This document shows positions 41,731-50,697 of a DNA stretch of 64,000 nucleotides, in pieces. Under the pieces are notes generated by a model. The model did not search any database and was not told the DNA's origin. It was given only the letters and a program-made list of their open reading frames with translations. This stretch comes from Arthrobacter_H sp030452125 (lineage in GTDB: Bacteria; Actinomycetota; Actinomycetes; Actinomycetales; Micrococcaceae). The stretch lies in the NCBI GenBank assembly GCA_052379645.1, contig JBQSYU010000007.1; one strand, written 5' to 3'. The position numbers and the translations under genes are program-made. Within the stretch, counting starts at the first letter, position 1; every line of letters begins with the position of its first letter.

Positions 41731-43143
41731 ATGTCCATCAGCACCTTGGCCGCCACCCGTCTCGAACACGATCTGATCGGTGACCGCGAAGTCCCCGCCG
41801 AAGCCTACTGGGGCGTGCACACGCTGCGCGCCTCGGAAAATTTCCATATCACCGGCCAGCAGGTGGGCTCGAACCCGCACCTGATCCGCGCCCTGGCCCT
41901 GGTCAAGCAGGCGGCGGCCCGGGCGAACCGCGAACTCGGTCTGCTGGACGCCACCCGTGCCGAAGCCATCGATGCCGCCTGCGCGGAGATCGCCGGGGGC
42001 GCCCTGCATGACCAGTTCATCGTCGACGTCCTCCAGGGTGGTGCCGGGACCAGCACGAATATGAACGCCAACGAGGTCATCGCCAACCGGGCCCTGGAGA
42101 TCCTCGGCCACGCACGTGGGGACTACCAGCACCTGCACCCCAACGACCACGTGAACCTCTCCCAGTCCACCAACGACGTCTACCCCACGGCAGTGAACGT
42201 GGCGGCCTCCTTCACCGCAGCCCCGCTGCTGGCGGCCATCGAAGAACTCGAAACCGCATTCCAGGCCAAGGCCAGCCAATTCCGTACCGTGGTGAAGATG
42301 GGCCGCACCCAGCTGCAGGATGCCGTACCAATGACGCTGGGCCAGGAGTTCGGCACCTACGCAGTGACCATCCGCGAAGACCACGACCGGTTGGCCGAGT
42401 CCCTGGAGCTGGTTCATGAGATCAACCTGGGAGCCACGGCGATCGGCACCTCGCTCAACGCCCCCGACGGCTATACCGAGTCCGCCTGCCGGCACCTGGT
42501 CGAACTGACCGGTCTGCCGCTGACCACCTCCCCCGACCTGATCGAAGCCACCCAGGACGTCGGCGCCTTCGTGCACCTTTCCGGCGTGCTCAAGCGCGTG
42601 GCCGTGAAGCTCTCCAAGATCTGCAACGATCTGCGCCTGCTGTCCTCCGGCCCGCGGGTGGGTTTCAACGAGATCAATCTGCCGGCCGTTCAGGCAGGGT
42701 CCTCGATCATGCCCGGCAAGGTCAACCCGGTCATCCCCGAGGTCGTCAACCAGGTCGCCTACCAGGTGGTCGGGCACGATGTGACGATCTCGATGGCCGC
42801 CGAGTCCGGACAGCTCCAGCTCAACGCGTTCGAACCGGTGATCGTGCACTCCCTGTCGATGTCGATGCGCCACCTGGAAGCCGGCTGCCTGACCCTGGCC
42901 CGCAACTGCGTGTCGGGTATCACCGCCAACGAGGACCTGCTGCGGGCCAACGTGGAGAACTCGATCGGCCTGGTGACGGCGCTGACCCCGCAGCTGGGGT
43001 ACGCCACCTCGACGGCGATCGCCATGGAGGCCCTGCATTCCGGCCGCGGGATCGCCGACCTGGTGCTGGAGCAGAACCTGCTCAGCCGCACCGAACTGGA
43101 GGAGCTGCTGCGCCCGGCACGCCTGGCCAACCTCTCCGAATAG
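41731..43143 (+). CDS. aspA: Aspartate ammonia-lyase
   Basis: A 470-residue member of the fumarase/aspartase superfamily. It begins TRLEHDLIGDREVPAEAYWGVHTLRA, has TSTNMNANEVIANRA, NDHVNLSQSTNDVYPTA, GRTQLQDAVPMTLGQEF and the superfamily signature GSSIMPGKVNPVIPE holding the mobile catalytic serine loop. It converts aspartate to fumarate plus ammonia. The ribosome site is AGGAG in TTCAGGAGCATCACCCC. It follows asparaginase by about 90 bases. Aspartase and fumarase are close relatives, but this context and length favour aspartase. Confidence 0.93.
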   Translation: MSISTLAATRLEHDLIGDREVPAEAYWGVHTLRASENFHITGQQVGSNPHLIRALALVKQAAARANRELGLLDATRAEAIDAACAEIAGGALHDQFIVDVLQGGAGTSTNMNANEVIANRALEILGHARGDYQHLHPNDHVNLSQSTNDVYPTAVNVAASFTAAPLLAAIEELETAFQAKASQFRTVVKMGRTQLQDAVPMTLGQEFGTYAVTIREDHDRLAESLELVHEINLGATAIGTSLNAPDGYTESACRHLVELTGLPLTTSPDLIEATQDVGAFVHLSGVLKRVAVKLSKICNDLRLLSSGPRVGFNEINLPAVQAGSSIMPGKVNPVIPEVVNQVAYQVVGHDVTISMAAESGQLQLNAFEPVIVHSLSMSMRHLEAGCLTLARNCVSGITANEDLLRANVENSIGLVTALTPQLGYATSTAIAMEALHSGRGIADLVLEQNLLSRTELEELLRPARLANLSE

Positions 43144-43151
43144 CCCCTGTT

Positions 43152-43177
43152 CCCCGGGGCCACGCGCCGCCCCGGGG
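43152..43177. terminator. GC-rich hairpin after aspA
   Basis: CCCCGGGGC (43152-43160) and GCCCCGGGG (43169-43177) form a perfect 9-bp stem with an 8-base loop, nine bases beyond the aspA stop. There is no T-run, as is common in high-GC actinobacterial terminators. Confidence 0.55.
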
Positions 43178-43222
43178 ACCGGCAGGCCTTGACATTGGAT
43201 TCCCTGGTTGAAGAATCGGAAG

Positions 43223-44065
43223 ATGAGCACCCCCGTAACGCAGACGTTCACCGCCTTGGGCGATCCGGTGAGAGCGACGATCGTCGACCACCTCTCCGCG
43301 ACGGATGCCACGGTCGGTGACCTGGCCGCCCTGTTCGAGATCTCCCAGAGATCCCTGACGCGGCATCTGGGCGTGCTGGAACGCGCCGGGCTGATCACCC
43401 GCCGTCGGGAGGGCCGGACGCGCCGCGTTCAGTTGGAAGAACAGACCCTGGATGCCGCGCACCATTGGCTCCAGGAGCGACGACGTCGGCTCGAGCACCG
43501 CCACCGACGTCTCGGCGCCGTACTGGCCCGCCTTCCGGAGCACTCCGATCCAACCGTCAGGGGAAAGATCATGAATCCGCACGACATCCACCATCCGGGA
43601 CTGACCGAACACCGCCGCGTCGGCGAACAAAGCGTGGTGCACCGGCGCGAATTCTCCGCCCCGGCCGCCTTGGTCCAGCGCGCCCACACGGACGTGGAAC
43701 TGTTCAGGCAATGGATGGGCCCGCGGGGGACCACAGTCCGCGTGGAACGCTTCGATGCGGTCACCGGAGGGGCGTTCCACTACATCGTCGAAGCCGAGGG
43801 TGGCGGCAGCTGGCCGTTCCACGGCTCCTATCATGTGGTCTCTCCCGGGCTGATCGTGCATACCTGGGAGTACGAGGAGGACCACGACGTCACCTTGGAG
43901 ACGCTGCATTTCGTCGATCACGGCGACGGATCCAGCGCCCTGGAGGCCACCTCGACCTACCCGTCCAAACACGCCTGCGACGCCATGATCGATTCGGGCC
44001 TGGACGCCGGGATGGACGAGGACTTCGAACGTCTGGACACCGTGCTGAAAGAGGCCCTCGGCTGA
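43223..44065 (+). CDS. Fused ArsR-type HTH and SRPBCC-domain protein
   Basis: A 280-residue protein in one frame. Residues 1-110 are an ArsR winged HTH (FTALGDPVRATIVDHLSATDATVGDLAALFEISQRSLTRHLGVLERAGLI). From about residue 116 comes an SRPBCC/AHSA1-like domain (REFSAPAALVQRAHTDVELFRQWMGPRG; GGAFHYIVEAEGG; HGSYHVVSPGLIVHTWEYE). These are normally two overlapping genes; here no stop divides them. The start ATG at 43223 is preferred over the TTG at 43208. The SRPBCC part may sense a hydrophobic ligand for the DNA-binding part. Confidence 0.85.
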   Translation: MSTPVTQTFTALGDPVRATIVDHLSATDATVGDLAALFEISQRSLTRHLGVLERAGLITRRREGRTRRVQLEEQTLDAAHHWLQERRRRLEHRHRRLGAVLARLPEHSDPTVRGKIMNPHDIHHPGLTEHRRVGEQSVVHRREFSAPAALVQRAHTDVELFRQWMGPRGTTVRVERFDAVTGGAFHYIVEAEGGGSWPFHGSYHVVSPGLIVHTWEYEEDHDVTLETLHFVDHGDGSSALEATSTYPSKHACDAMIDSGLDAGMDEDFERLDTVLKEALG

Positions 44066-44087
44066 GACCTTCGGCGAGCTTGCCGCC

Positions 44088-45800
44088 TCAGGGCCGCCGG
44101 CGCCCCGCCCACAGTCCGGTGAGCAGCGGAACGGCAGACCCGATCATCAGGACGTTGCCCAGCACCACGTCGTCGGGACGGACCAGGGATCCGGCGATGA
44201 GCACGGCACCGAAGACCAGGACCGCCACCGCCCGTTGGATGGTGCGCTGCAACCCTGCGACTTGGCGTTCCAGCCGGGGGCTGGCCACCGAGAGGGTCCC
44301 GTCTTCGATTCCGGTGATGAGGCCATCCAGGCGTTTGGGCAGCCCCACGGCGACCTTGGCGACATCGAGCCCCTCGCGGGCGACGTCCTGCACGAAATTT
44401 CCGCGCTCGTCGCGCAGCAGCTGCCCCGCATAGGGCTCCACCGAGTCCCACAAGTTGAACTGGGTATCTAGCGTGCTGCAGACGCCCGAGGTCAGGGACA
44501 TCGCCCGGATGATGAGGAGGAAGTTCTCCGGCAATTGGAACGGCAACGACCTGACGACGTCCCCGAATTCAGTCGCGAATTCACGAAATTCGCGCGGGTC
44601 CACGTCCTTCAGCTCGGCGAAGCCCATCCCCCCGAAGCGGGCGAAAAGCTGCGTCATGGCCCGCTCCAGTTCGCCCGTATCGGTCGAGGGCACCAACACC
44701 CCCACGTCGCCGATCGCGGCTACGAGCCCTTTACCGTCCCGGGAGGCTGCGGCGATCAGTAGTTTCCGCAGTCCGCTTCGTGTACTGGGTGGAACGTCCC
44801 CCATCATGCCGAAGTCGATGAACGTCAGCTTCCAAGGGTGCTCCGCAGAGGAGTCGCCGGTTGGGGTGACGAAGATGTTTCCGGGGTGGGGATCGGCATG
44901 GAAGAAACCGTTCGTGAACATCTGGTCGAACATAATCGAGGCGAAAACGGGGGCCACCTGTGCCGGATCAATGCCTGCAGCACGAAGCGCCACGGCATCG
45001 GTGATCTTGATGGCGGTGACGTCCTCCAGGGTGAGGACGCGGCGGGCGCTTCGCTCCCAGACCACGGCAGGGACCGCCACCCGATCGTCCTCTGCGAAGT
45101 CCGCGGCGAAGCGCTCGGCATTGGCCGCTTCCTGCAGATAGTCGATTTCCTCGCGGCTCGTCTGGGCGAACTCTTCGACCAATGCCGGCATATCCGCGCG
45201 CTTGGAGACCAGGCGCACATGGCTGAGCCAGCCGCCGACTTTGCGCAGGGCCGCCAAGTCTATGTCGACAATGGCCTCGATGCCGGGTCGTTGAACCTTC
45301 AGCATCACCGTGTCGAAACCGGTATCGGCGGCCAGGCTGGGAACCAGCCGTGCCCGGTGCGCCTGCCCGAGAGAGGCTGCGGCAATGGGTGTCTCCTCGA
45401 CGGCGGCGAAGACCTGCTCCAGCCCGGCACCCAACTCAGCCTCGGCAAGGGCCCGGATCGCGGGGAACGGAACAGGAGGAACCTCGTCCTGCAGACCTTC
45501 CAACTCGGCGGTGATCTCCGGCGGAAGGACATCGAGCCGGGAAGACATGAACTGCCCTACCTTGATCATCAAACCGCCCAGTTCCACCGCAAGCCGATGG
45601 AAACGCTGCGCAAAGCGCCGCATCCTTTCGGTCCGCCCCCGGTCCGCCATCCATCTGAGCCCGATCCGTGGAAGGAACAGTTCGAACCACCAGGTCACCA
45701 CCAGGTGCCAGGCCGCGAAACGCAGGATGCGCCGATAGCGGGCACGGGTGTTGCCGGCCCCCGCCACCGGATCTGCCCGATCCCGACGAACCGACGCCAC
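44088..45800 (-). CDS. ABC1/AarF/UbiB-type atypical kinase
   Basis: A 570-residue protein. Family motifs are GGLMIKVGQFMSSRLDVLP (the KxGQ loop), the nucleotide Lys in VMLKVQRPGIEAIVDIDLA, NGFFHADPHPGNIFV (catalytic region) and LTFIDFGMMGDV (metal-binding DFG-like). Two hydrophobic segments at the C-terminus anchor it in the membrane. Relatives act in quinone lipid handling through ATPase activity. The gene lies five bases after a PadR gene on the same strand, so PadR probably regulates it. Confidence 0.9.
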   Translation of the reverse strand: MASVRRDRADPVAGAGNTRARYRRILRFAAWHLVVTWWFELFLPRIGLRWMADRGRTERMRRFAQRFHRLAVELGGLMIKVGQFMSSRLDVLPPEITAELEGLQDEVPPVPFPAIRALAEAELGAGLEQVFAAVEETPIAAASLGQAHRARLVPSLAADTGFDTVMLKVQRPGIEAIVDIDLAALRKVGGWLSHVRLVSKRADMPALVEEFAQTSREEIDYLQEAANAERFAADFAEDDRVAVPAVVWERSARRVLTLEDVTAIKITDAVALRAAGIDPAQVAPVFASIMFDQMFTNGFFHADPHPGNIFVTPTGDSSAEHPWKLTFIDFGMMGDVPPSTRSGLRKLLIAAASRDGKGLVAAIGDVGVLVPSTDTGELERAMTQLFARFGGMGFAELKDVDPREFREFATEFGDVVRSLPFQLPENFLLIIRAMSLTSGVCSTLDTQFNLWDSVEPYAGQLLRDERGNFVQDVAREGLDVAKVAVGLPKRLDGLITGIEDGTLSVASPRLERQVAGLQRTIQRAVAVLVFGAVLIAGSLVRPDDVVLGNVLMIGSAVPLLTGLWAGRRRP

Positions 45801-45805
45801 CCCCG

Positions 45806-46348
45806 TCAGCCCTGGGCGAGGATCGAGTAGAGCCGACGCCGGGCCTCGTCGAGCACCGTCACGGCTTCCTGCACCTGTTCCGGAGTTCCGGTGCGACCGA
45901 CCTGCGACGCTGCCTGGGCGAGTTCCACACCGGCCTTGGGAAGCGCCGCGAAACCTGAGCCTGAGGCTGCCCCGCTGGTCTCCCAGGGAGCCGGCTCATC
46001 GTTGTCAGCGACGTCTTCCCGGCCCGCCTCGGTGAGCGAGTAGATCTTGCGTCCATTGGATTCCTCGGAACTGATGAAACCCTCGTCGGCGAGTAACTGC
46101 AACGTGGGGTAGACGGAGCCGGCACTGGGCTTCCAGCTACCACCGCTGCGCTCTTCGATTTCGCGGATGATCTGATATCCGTGCATCGGGCGCTCTGCGA
46201 GCAGGGCCAGAACCGCTGTGCGCACCTCGCCGCGTCCGGCACGCGTGCCCGGGCGTTTCCCGAATCGTGCTCGCAGCTCTTCCACGGCCTGCCACATACC
46301 GTCCATGTTGTTGCCGTCGAATCCACCTGACGGATATGAATTACGCAT
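45806..46348 (-). CDS. PadR family transcriptional regulator
   Basis: A 180-residue protein starting at ATG 46348 with a strong AAGGAG ribosome site. The winged HTH is VRTAVLALLAERPMHGYQIIREIEERSGGSWKPSAGSVYPTLQLLADEGFI (about residues 45-95). A C-terminal dimerisation helix follows (TPEQVQEAVTVLDEARRRLYSIL). It is co-transcribed with the UbiB-type kinase. The 20-bp direct repeats at 46371-46410 directly upstream look like its own operator. Confidence 0.9.
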   Translation of the reverse strand: MRNSYPSGGFDGNNMDGMWQAVEELRARFGKRPGTRAGRGEVRTAVLALLAERPMHGYQIIREIEERSGGSWKPSAGSVYPTLQLLADEGFISSEESNGRKIYSLTEAGREDVADNDEPAPWETSGAASGSGFAALPKAGVELAQAASQVGRTGTPEQVQEAVTVLDEARRRLYSILAQG

Positions 46349-46370
46349 TTTGGTCTCCTTCGGGAATCGC

Positions 46371-46410
46371 CAACGATGTACAGCGATACTCAACGATATA
46401 TCGCGATACA
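46371..46410. promoter_or_regulatory. Two tandem 20-bp repeats upstream of padR
   Basis: CAACGATGTACAGCGATACT (46371-46390) is followed directly by CAACGATATATCGCGATACA (46391-46410), 16 of 20 bases identical. The second contains the perfect palindrome CGATATATCG (46394-46403). The 20-bp period places two protein dimers on nearly the same helix face. The likely binder is the PadR protein (autoregulation; inference). Confidence 0.55.
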
Positions 46411-46524
46411 CGCAAAACCAAGGGAATTAGCCCCCGCTATCCAGCTCCGCACAAAATGAAGGGCCCGCATCCCACGTACCCGAGGACCTTCTGGCGATCC
46501 ACGCCCACGCTTGGGGCGCTGGCC

Positions 46525-46929
46525 TTATTGAGGGCTGGCCGACGTGCTGCCTCGTTTTTGAAGACGCGGAACGACGATACCGAAAACACAATACGCAAGA
46601 ACCCAGGCGACGAGCCCGATAACCAGGAAGTACCCTCCGATGACCAGAATGTCCGTAGCTGTTTGTGCGGGGAACCAGCCACTCAAGCACAGAGCGGGAA
46701 AAACCGTCAGGGCCATCACCAAAAAGTGAATAACCGTCTGGCGCCTCAGGGTCCACGCTTCAACGTCGTAGATCACCGAAGCCGCCATGACCGAAGCAAC
46801 GATGACACCGACAGTCAGCGTGCCGCGTGCGTCTGATGTCTGGTCCAACGCCGCCAATCGCGCCGCAATGCCCGACATGAGCACGAGCGGAATACCGCCC
46901 CGTAGCGCTGCTTTCCCCCAGAGCTTCAT
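46525..46929 (-). CDS. DUF3021 family membrane protein
   Basis: A 134-residue protein with four hydrophobic segments. The stretch VASVMAASVIYDVEAWTLRRQTVIHFLVMALTVFP followed by LSGWF is typical of DUF3021 (a wxxxxQTxxHFxxM core before a GWF turn). The family often accompanies LytTR regulators, but none is adjacent here. Start ATG at 46929. No enzymatic role is known. Confidence 0.7.
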   Translation of the reverse strand: MKLWGKAALRGGIPLVLMSGIAARLAALDQTSDARGTLTVGVIVASVMAASVIYDVEAWTLRRQTVIHFLVMALTVFPALCLSGWFPAQTATDILVIGGYFLVIGLVAWVLAYCVFGIVVPRLQKRGSTSASPQ

Positions 46930-47073
46930 GACTCAATCGTAGCCGGAGTGGCAATCCCGGGTCGGCCGTCCATAGCTGAAGGAGCGAAGAAGTTCTGGAC
47001 GAAAACCACGCGCGGATCGGCGCCCTCCCGAAAAACGTATTCGCTTCCAGCGCTCTCCGGTATCTTGTCCTCC

Positions 47074-47583
47074 ATGGTCCTCAATGTGCATGAGCGAAAA
47101 ATCGCCGCACCCCCAGCAGTGGTCGCTGAGTTGATCGATTCACTGGCCAGCTCCAATGATCGCCTCTGGCCCAGCAATGACTGGCCTGCCATGTGCCTGG
47201 ACCGAGGACTCGAGGTAGGTTCCGCCGGCGGGCACGGCCCGGTCCGCTACACCATCGAGCACTACGAACCGGGCCGACGGGTGAAGTTCCGGTTCACTGG
47301 TCCGGAGGGCTTCCACGGACACCATTCCTTTGCGGCCTTCAGTAACTCAACCGACTCAACGCTGCTTCGACACGAACTGTTCTTGAGGCCGCGGGGTATC
47401 GCACTCATCACCTGGCCGTTGTTCTTCAGGCCCCTCCACAACGCCCTAGTGAAAGAAAGTCTGGATCGCGCCGAACGGGAATGCGGTGCTCCAGCCAGAT
47501 CGCCCTCTCGTCGAACTTTGTGGACCAGAGTGCTTCGGGCCGCACTCTCGCAGCCACTCACACCGCACCGAAAGAACAGCTAA
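47074..47583 (+). CDS. SRPBCC family protein (polyketide cyclase-like)
   Basis: A 169-residue protein. It begins VHERKIAAPPAVVAELIDSLASSNDRLWP, has YTIEHYEPGRRVKFRFTGPEGFHGHHSF as the beta sheet and a long final helix after TWPLFFRPLHNALVKESLDRAE, the lipid/ligand-binding SRPBCC layout. Ligand unknown. ATG at 47074. The stretch before it (46930-47073) carries no gene. Confidence 0.75.
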   Translation: MVLNVHERKIAAPPAVVAELIDSLASSNDRLWPSNDWPAMCLDRGLEVGSAGGHGPVRYTIEHYEPGRRVKFRFTGPEGFHGHHSFAAFSNSTDSTLLRHELFLRPRGIALITWPLFFRPLHNALVKESLDRAERECGAPARSPSRRTLWTRVLRAALSQPLTPHRKNS

Positions 47584-47609
47584 GGAATCCTGGGCCCCGG
47601 GGTCCGTGT

Positions 47610-48059
47610 TCAGCGTGACGAATCCTCCGTGGTTAGGGTTTCGATCTGCGCGCGCGGCAGGAAAGCAACATAGACACAGATCGCGGCGATAAATAGGAAC
47701 ACGAAGCACAGCAAGCCCCAGCCCACCGAATCGCTCGAGGCCTCGTAGGGCACAACGCCGACGATGGCCAAAATACTGGCCACCGCAAAACCAATCAAAC
47801 CGAAGCCACCGGCCTCAATCCCGACGGCGATGGATTTCCCGGTTTGAAACCAATGGCTTTCCTTCAAGAAGCCCCTTGCTGTCGCACCACCAATGATGAA
47901 CGCCACCGCTGCGAGGGAACAGGCCCCTACCAGCAGCAGTGAAAGAGAGCCATATTCGACGCTGTCGGTGCCGACATGGACAACGGCCCGACTCGGTAGC
48001 CATGGGCCCCAGACCAGATAGAGGAGGGGGACTAGGACGATGGAGCTTGCGGGGGGCAA
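47610..48059 (-). CDS. Small polytopic membrane protein of unknown function
   Basis: A 149-residue protein from a TTG start with four hydrophobic segments (SIVLVPLLYLVWGPWL, LLLVGACSLAAVAFIIGGATA, GFGLIGFAVASILAIVGVV, LCFVFLFIAAICVYVAFL). No family recognised. The exact start is uncertain because a later start would remove part of the first helix. The gap 48060-48232 holds nothing clear. Confidence 0.55.
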   Translation of the reverse strand: MPPASSIVLVPLLYLVWGPWLPSRAVVHVGTDSVEYGSLSLLLVGACSLAAVAFIIGGATARGFLKESHWFQTGKSIAVGIEAGGFGLIGFAVASILAIVGVVPYEASSDSVGWGLLCFVFLFIAAICVYVAFLPRAQIETLTTEDSSR

Positions 48060-48232
48060 CGATCAACAAGGCAATTACCCTGCTTCTGCCACTAGTCCGC
48101 GAGGACTTAGGTCCGTCAGGAAGTTCAGTCATTTCCCGCTACATCCCCTCTGTAGTGGCCAAGCATCTGCAGCTTCGGCCATCGTATGGCACGGATCAGC
48201 GGCGAAAAGCCTTCCGCACCTCGCAAGCTTCT

Positions 48233-48619
48233 TTACGATTCGCCAACCACCGTGATGAGGTAGCTGTTGATGTCGGCGACCTTCGCTGATTTCGCCGTGC
48301 TTTTGAAACGCAGGACATGGCAGAACGCGGTTTCCGTCCCATCGGCTAGCCGCAGGACCCCATCGACCCCGGCACCACGTCCGTGCGTCAGGAACGTTCC
48401 AAATTTCAGCTCGTCAACCGGGGGAAGGGCCAACGCCAATTCCCGGGCTGCCGCGCGCCCGGTCACGGTCTGCCGCCCGACCACCGTCCAGGAAACTTCC
48501 TCGTCGAGCACTGCCTCAAGGTGTTCGACGTCGCGTTGCGCGAGGGCGACCACCAGATCCCTGAGGATTTCCTTGCGCGGGGAATTTCCGCAGTCCGGTT
48601 CTTCGTCAATGGTGACCAT
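48233..48619 (-). CDS. NTF2/SnoaL-like protein
   Basis: A 128-residue protein starting at ATG 48619 (MVTIDEEPDCG). ILRDLVVALAQRDVEHLEAVLDEEVSWTVVGRQTVTGRAAARELA is the cone-shaped NTF2-like pattern (helix, then VSWTVVG strand), followed by FCHVLRFKSTAKSAKVADINSYLIT. Members bind small molecules or act as isomerases; no catalytic residues can be assigned. It is divergent from the acetyltransferase gene at 48672. Confidence 0.7.
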   Translation of the reverse strand: MVTIDEEPDCGNSPRKEILRDLVVALAQRDVEHLEAVLDEEVSWTVVGRQTVTGRAAARELALALPPVDELKFGTFLTHGRGAGVDGVLRLADGTETAFCHVLRFKSTAKSAKVADINSYLITVVGES

Positions 48620-48671
48620 GCGCCGAGTGTACCCAGCATCGCCCGCCGGACCCTCGTCGTACCATCGGTCC

Positions 48672-49196
48672 ATGGCCCTTCGAATTCGCCCTGCGACCCC
48701 GGCCGACGCGGCATCGATCGAAGCGCTAGAGAACGACGCCGACCGGCTCTTGATCGACTGGTTGTCCCCTGCTCATTGGCCCCCTGCCCCTTCCGGTGCC
48801 TCCAGACTTTCAGCGGACGGATACCTTCTGGTTGCCGAAGAGGGCAGTCCACCCGCCATTCTCGGCTTCGTTCATGTCCTGGAAGTCGAGGGGCTGGCCC
48901 ATCTGGAACAACTGTCGGTGGCCCCCGCACATGGCCGGCAGGGCTATGGCCTACTCCTCCTTAATGCTGCCCTCGCTGAAGCCCGGGTACACGGATATGA
49001 CCGGGTCTCCCTACGGACCTATGCCGACGTGCCCCGGAATGCACCGTTCTACTCCCGAGCCGGTTTTGTCGAGGTGCTCCCCGCGACCGACTTCCACCGT
49101 GGCTTGATCGATACCGAAGAGGATCTCGGGCTGCCTGGCTACGGCCGCAGGGTCCAGATGACGGCATCGCTGAACGACCGTACCGTGGGGCCATGA
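48672..49196 (+). CDS. GNAT family N-acetyltransferase
   Basis: A 174-residue GNAT enzyme: LRIRPATPADAASIEALE at the start, the acetyl-CoA loop HLEQLSVAPAHGRQGYGLLLLNAALAEARVHGY, and YADVPRNAPFYSRAGFVEVLP near the end. The acceptor is unknown. Its stop overlaps the methyltransferase start (ATGA), so the two are coupled. Confidence 0.9.
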   Translation: MALRIRPATPADAASIEALENDADRLLIDWLSPAHWPPAPSGASRLSADGYLLVAEEGSPPAILGFVHVLEVEGLAHLEQLSVAPAHGRQGYGLLLLNAALAEARVHGYDRVSLRTYADVPRNAPFYSRAGFVEVLPATDFHRGLIDTEEDLGLPGYGRRVQMTASLNDRTVGP

Positions 49197-49933
49197 CTTC
49201 ACCATTGACCGGCGAACAGCTCACCGCCCTCTACGACGCTGAGAACCCGTGGTCGGTGGACGACGCGTTCTTCCTCACCGTCATCAACGAGCTCCCGAGC
49301 AGCCAGGTTCTTGATCTGGGATGCGGCACTGGACGACTCACCCGGGCCGTCGCTGCCGATGGTCATCACGTCGTCGGCATCGATCCGGATGCCGAGGCCC
49401 TTGATGCCGCACGGAGGAAACCGGACGCCGAGAACATCAGGTGGGTTCACGGAACATCAACCAGGATCCCCGACGGGGTTCTCTTCGATACCGCCATCAT
49501 GACCTCCCATGTGGCCCAAGCCATTAGCGACGAGGCAGCCTGGGCCCAAACCCTTGAAGGTCTTCATTGGGCACTGGTCCCCGGCGGACGTTTGATCTTC
49601 GATTCCCGCGATCCTGCGGCCCGTGTCTGGGAGCGGTGGACTCCGGCCAACACGCGGGATACCTACACACTCCCCGATGGCACGACCGTCGAAACGTGGA
49701 TTGATTGCACTGTCCCTCGCGACGGGCTGGCACTTCTGACCGAACACCGGCTCCGTCGCGGCCGTGAGGAAGAGACCGCCACGCTGATTCTCTCCTTCCG
49801 CACTGAAACACAGCTGCGCCAGGATCTCGCGGTAGCAGGGTTCACTCTCGAACAGGTGCTCAGCGGTTGGGCTGGCGAAGTCATCGGGGAAGGCCAGGGT
49901 GAACTGATCGTGATCGCCCGCAAGCGAAGCTGA
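49193..49933 (+). CDS. Class I SAM-dependent methyltransferase
   Basis: A 246-residue methyltransferase. Motif I is VLDLGCGTGRLTRAVAADGHHVVGIDPDAEAL (about residues 40-70); further family features are DTAIMTSHVAQAI (motif II) and ALVPGGRLIFDSRDPA (motif III). The substrate is not evident; the resemblance is to small-molecule enzymes. It is translationally coupled to the GNAT gene. Confidence 0.88.
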   Translation: MTSPLTGEQLTALYDAENPWSVDDAFFLTVINELPSSQVLDLGCGTGRLTRAVAADGHHVVGIDPDAEALDAARRKPDAENIRWVHGTSTRIPDGVLFDTAIMTSHVAQAISDEAAWAQTLEGLHWALVPGGRLIFDSRDPAARVWERWTPANTRDTYTLPDGTTVETWIDCTVPRDGLALLTEHRLRRGREEETATLILSFRTETQLRQDLAVAGFTLEQVLSGWAGEVIGEGQGELIVIARKRS

Positions 49934-50064
49934 ACACGCGCAAGGACCGGGGCTGTGGCTGTCGCTGGGCCACGACAGATCCATTCGCCCCTCGTGCCCT
50001 TGGGGGCCTGGCTTGCGGGCACTCACAGCTCCACGGTTCAATGCCCCCATGTCAGACTGGGTCG

Positions 50065-50697
50065 ATGATCCCCCAGCCCGACTACCTCAACTACGCAGCG
50101 AAGATGCGGCACCTCGTCCTGTCCGGCGTCGATATGGAGGTCGAGGCCCGGTTCCTCGACATGATCAGCGGTCGCGGCGCCCGGATCCTCGACGTCGGCT
50201 GTGGGATCGGCACTGCCGTTGCTGCCTTGCGCGGCAGAGGCCATGCGGCATACGGGATCGATCCCACCCCCGCAGTCCTCGACGTGGCAGTCGAGCTCTA
50301 CGAGCCCTCGTGGTTTCGTCCTCTCGGCGCCGTGGAGATCGCCCCGTCACAGCTGGTTCGCCAGGGTCTCCCCGGCTCCTACGATGTCGTGCTCATGTCG
50401 GGAAACGTCCCGGCGTTCCTCTCCGAAGCAGAACTCGAGGAAGTCATCGGGCACGTGGCCGAACTGTTGGATCCCGGTGGAACGCTGGTCATCGGAACCA
50501 CCAGCGCGATCCGCGGCGGGCCCGGAGACCAGGATCAGGCGGCGGCATCAGCCGGCCTGAAGCTGGTTCAGCGCTATGCCGACTGGCATCTGGGCCCGTT
50601 CGACGCCGGTTCTCCTTGGTCGGTCGCTGTTTTCTCGGCACCCGGCACGCCGGATCCGCCTCAGGGACCCGACGGGATCTTCATCCTGCGCCGATGA
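50065..50697 (+). CDS. Class I SAM-dependent methyltransferase
   Basis: A 210-residue methyltransferase from ATG 50065 (MIPQPDYLNYAAKMRHLVLSG); a longer in-frame start at 50041 is less likely. Motif I is ILDVGCGIGTAVAALRGRGHAAYGIDPTPAVLD, and LDPGGTLVIGTT lies later. The substrate is unknown. It follows another methyltransferase after a 131-base gap but shows only family-level similarity. Its last 17 bases overlap the convergent EamA gene. Confidence 0.87.
   Translation: MIPQPDYLNYAAKMRHLVLSGVDMEVEARFLDMISGRGARILDVGCGIGTAVAALRGRGHAAYGIDPTPAVLDVAVELYEPSWFRPLGAVEIAPSQLVRQGLPGSYDVVLMSGNVPAFLSEAELEEVIGHVAELLDPGGTLVIGTTSAIRGGPGDQDQAAASAGLKLVQRYADWHLGPFDAGSPWSVAVFSAPGTPDPPQGPDGIFILRR

Noticed and set aside
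39290..43398. Long minus-strand frames of 621 and 717 codons
   Set aside because: They run antisense through the pump remnant, FadR, asparaginase and aspA genes, all of which have clear protein families on the plus strand.
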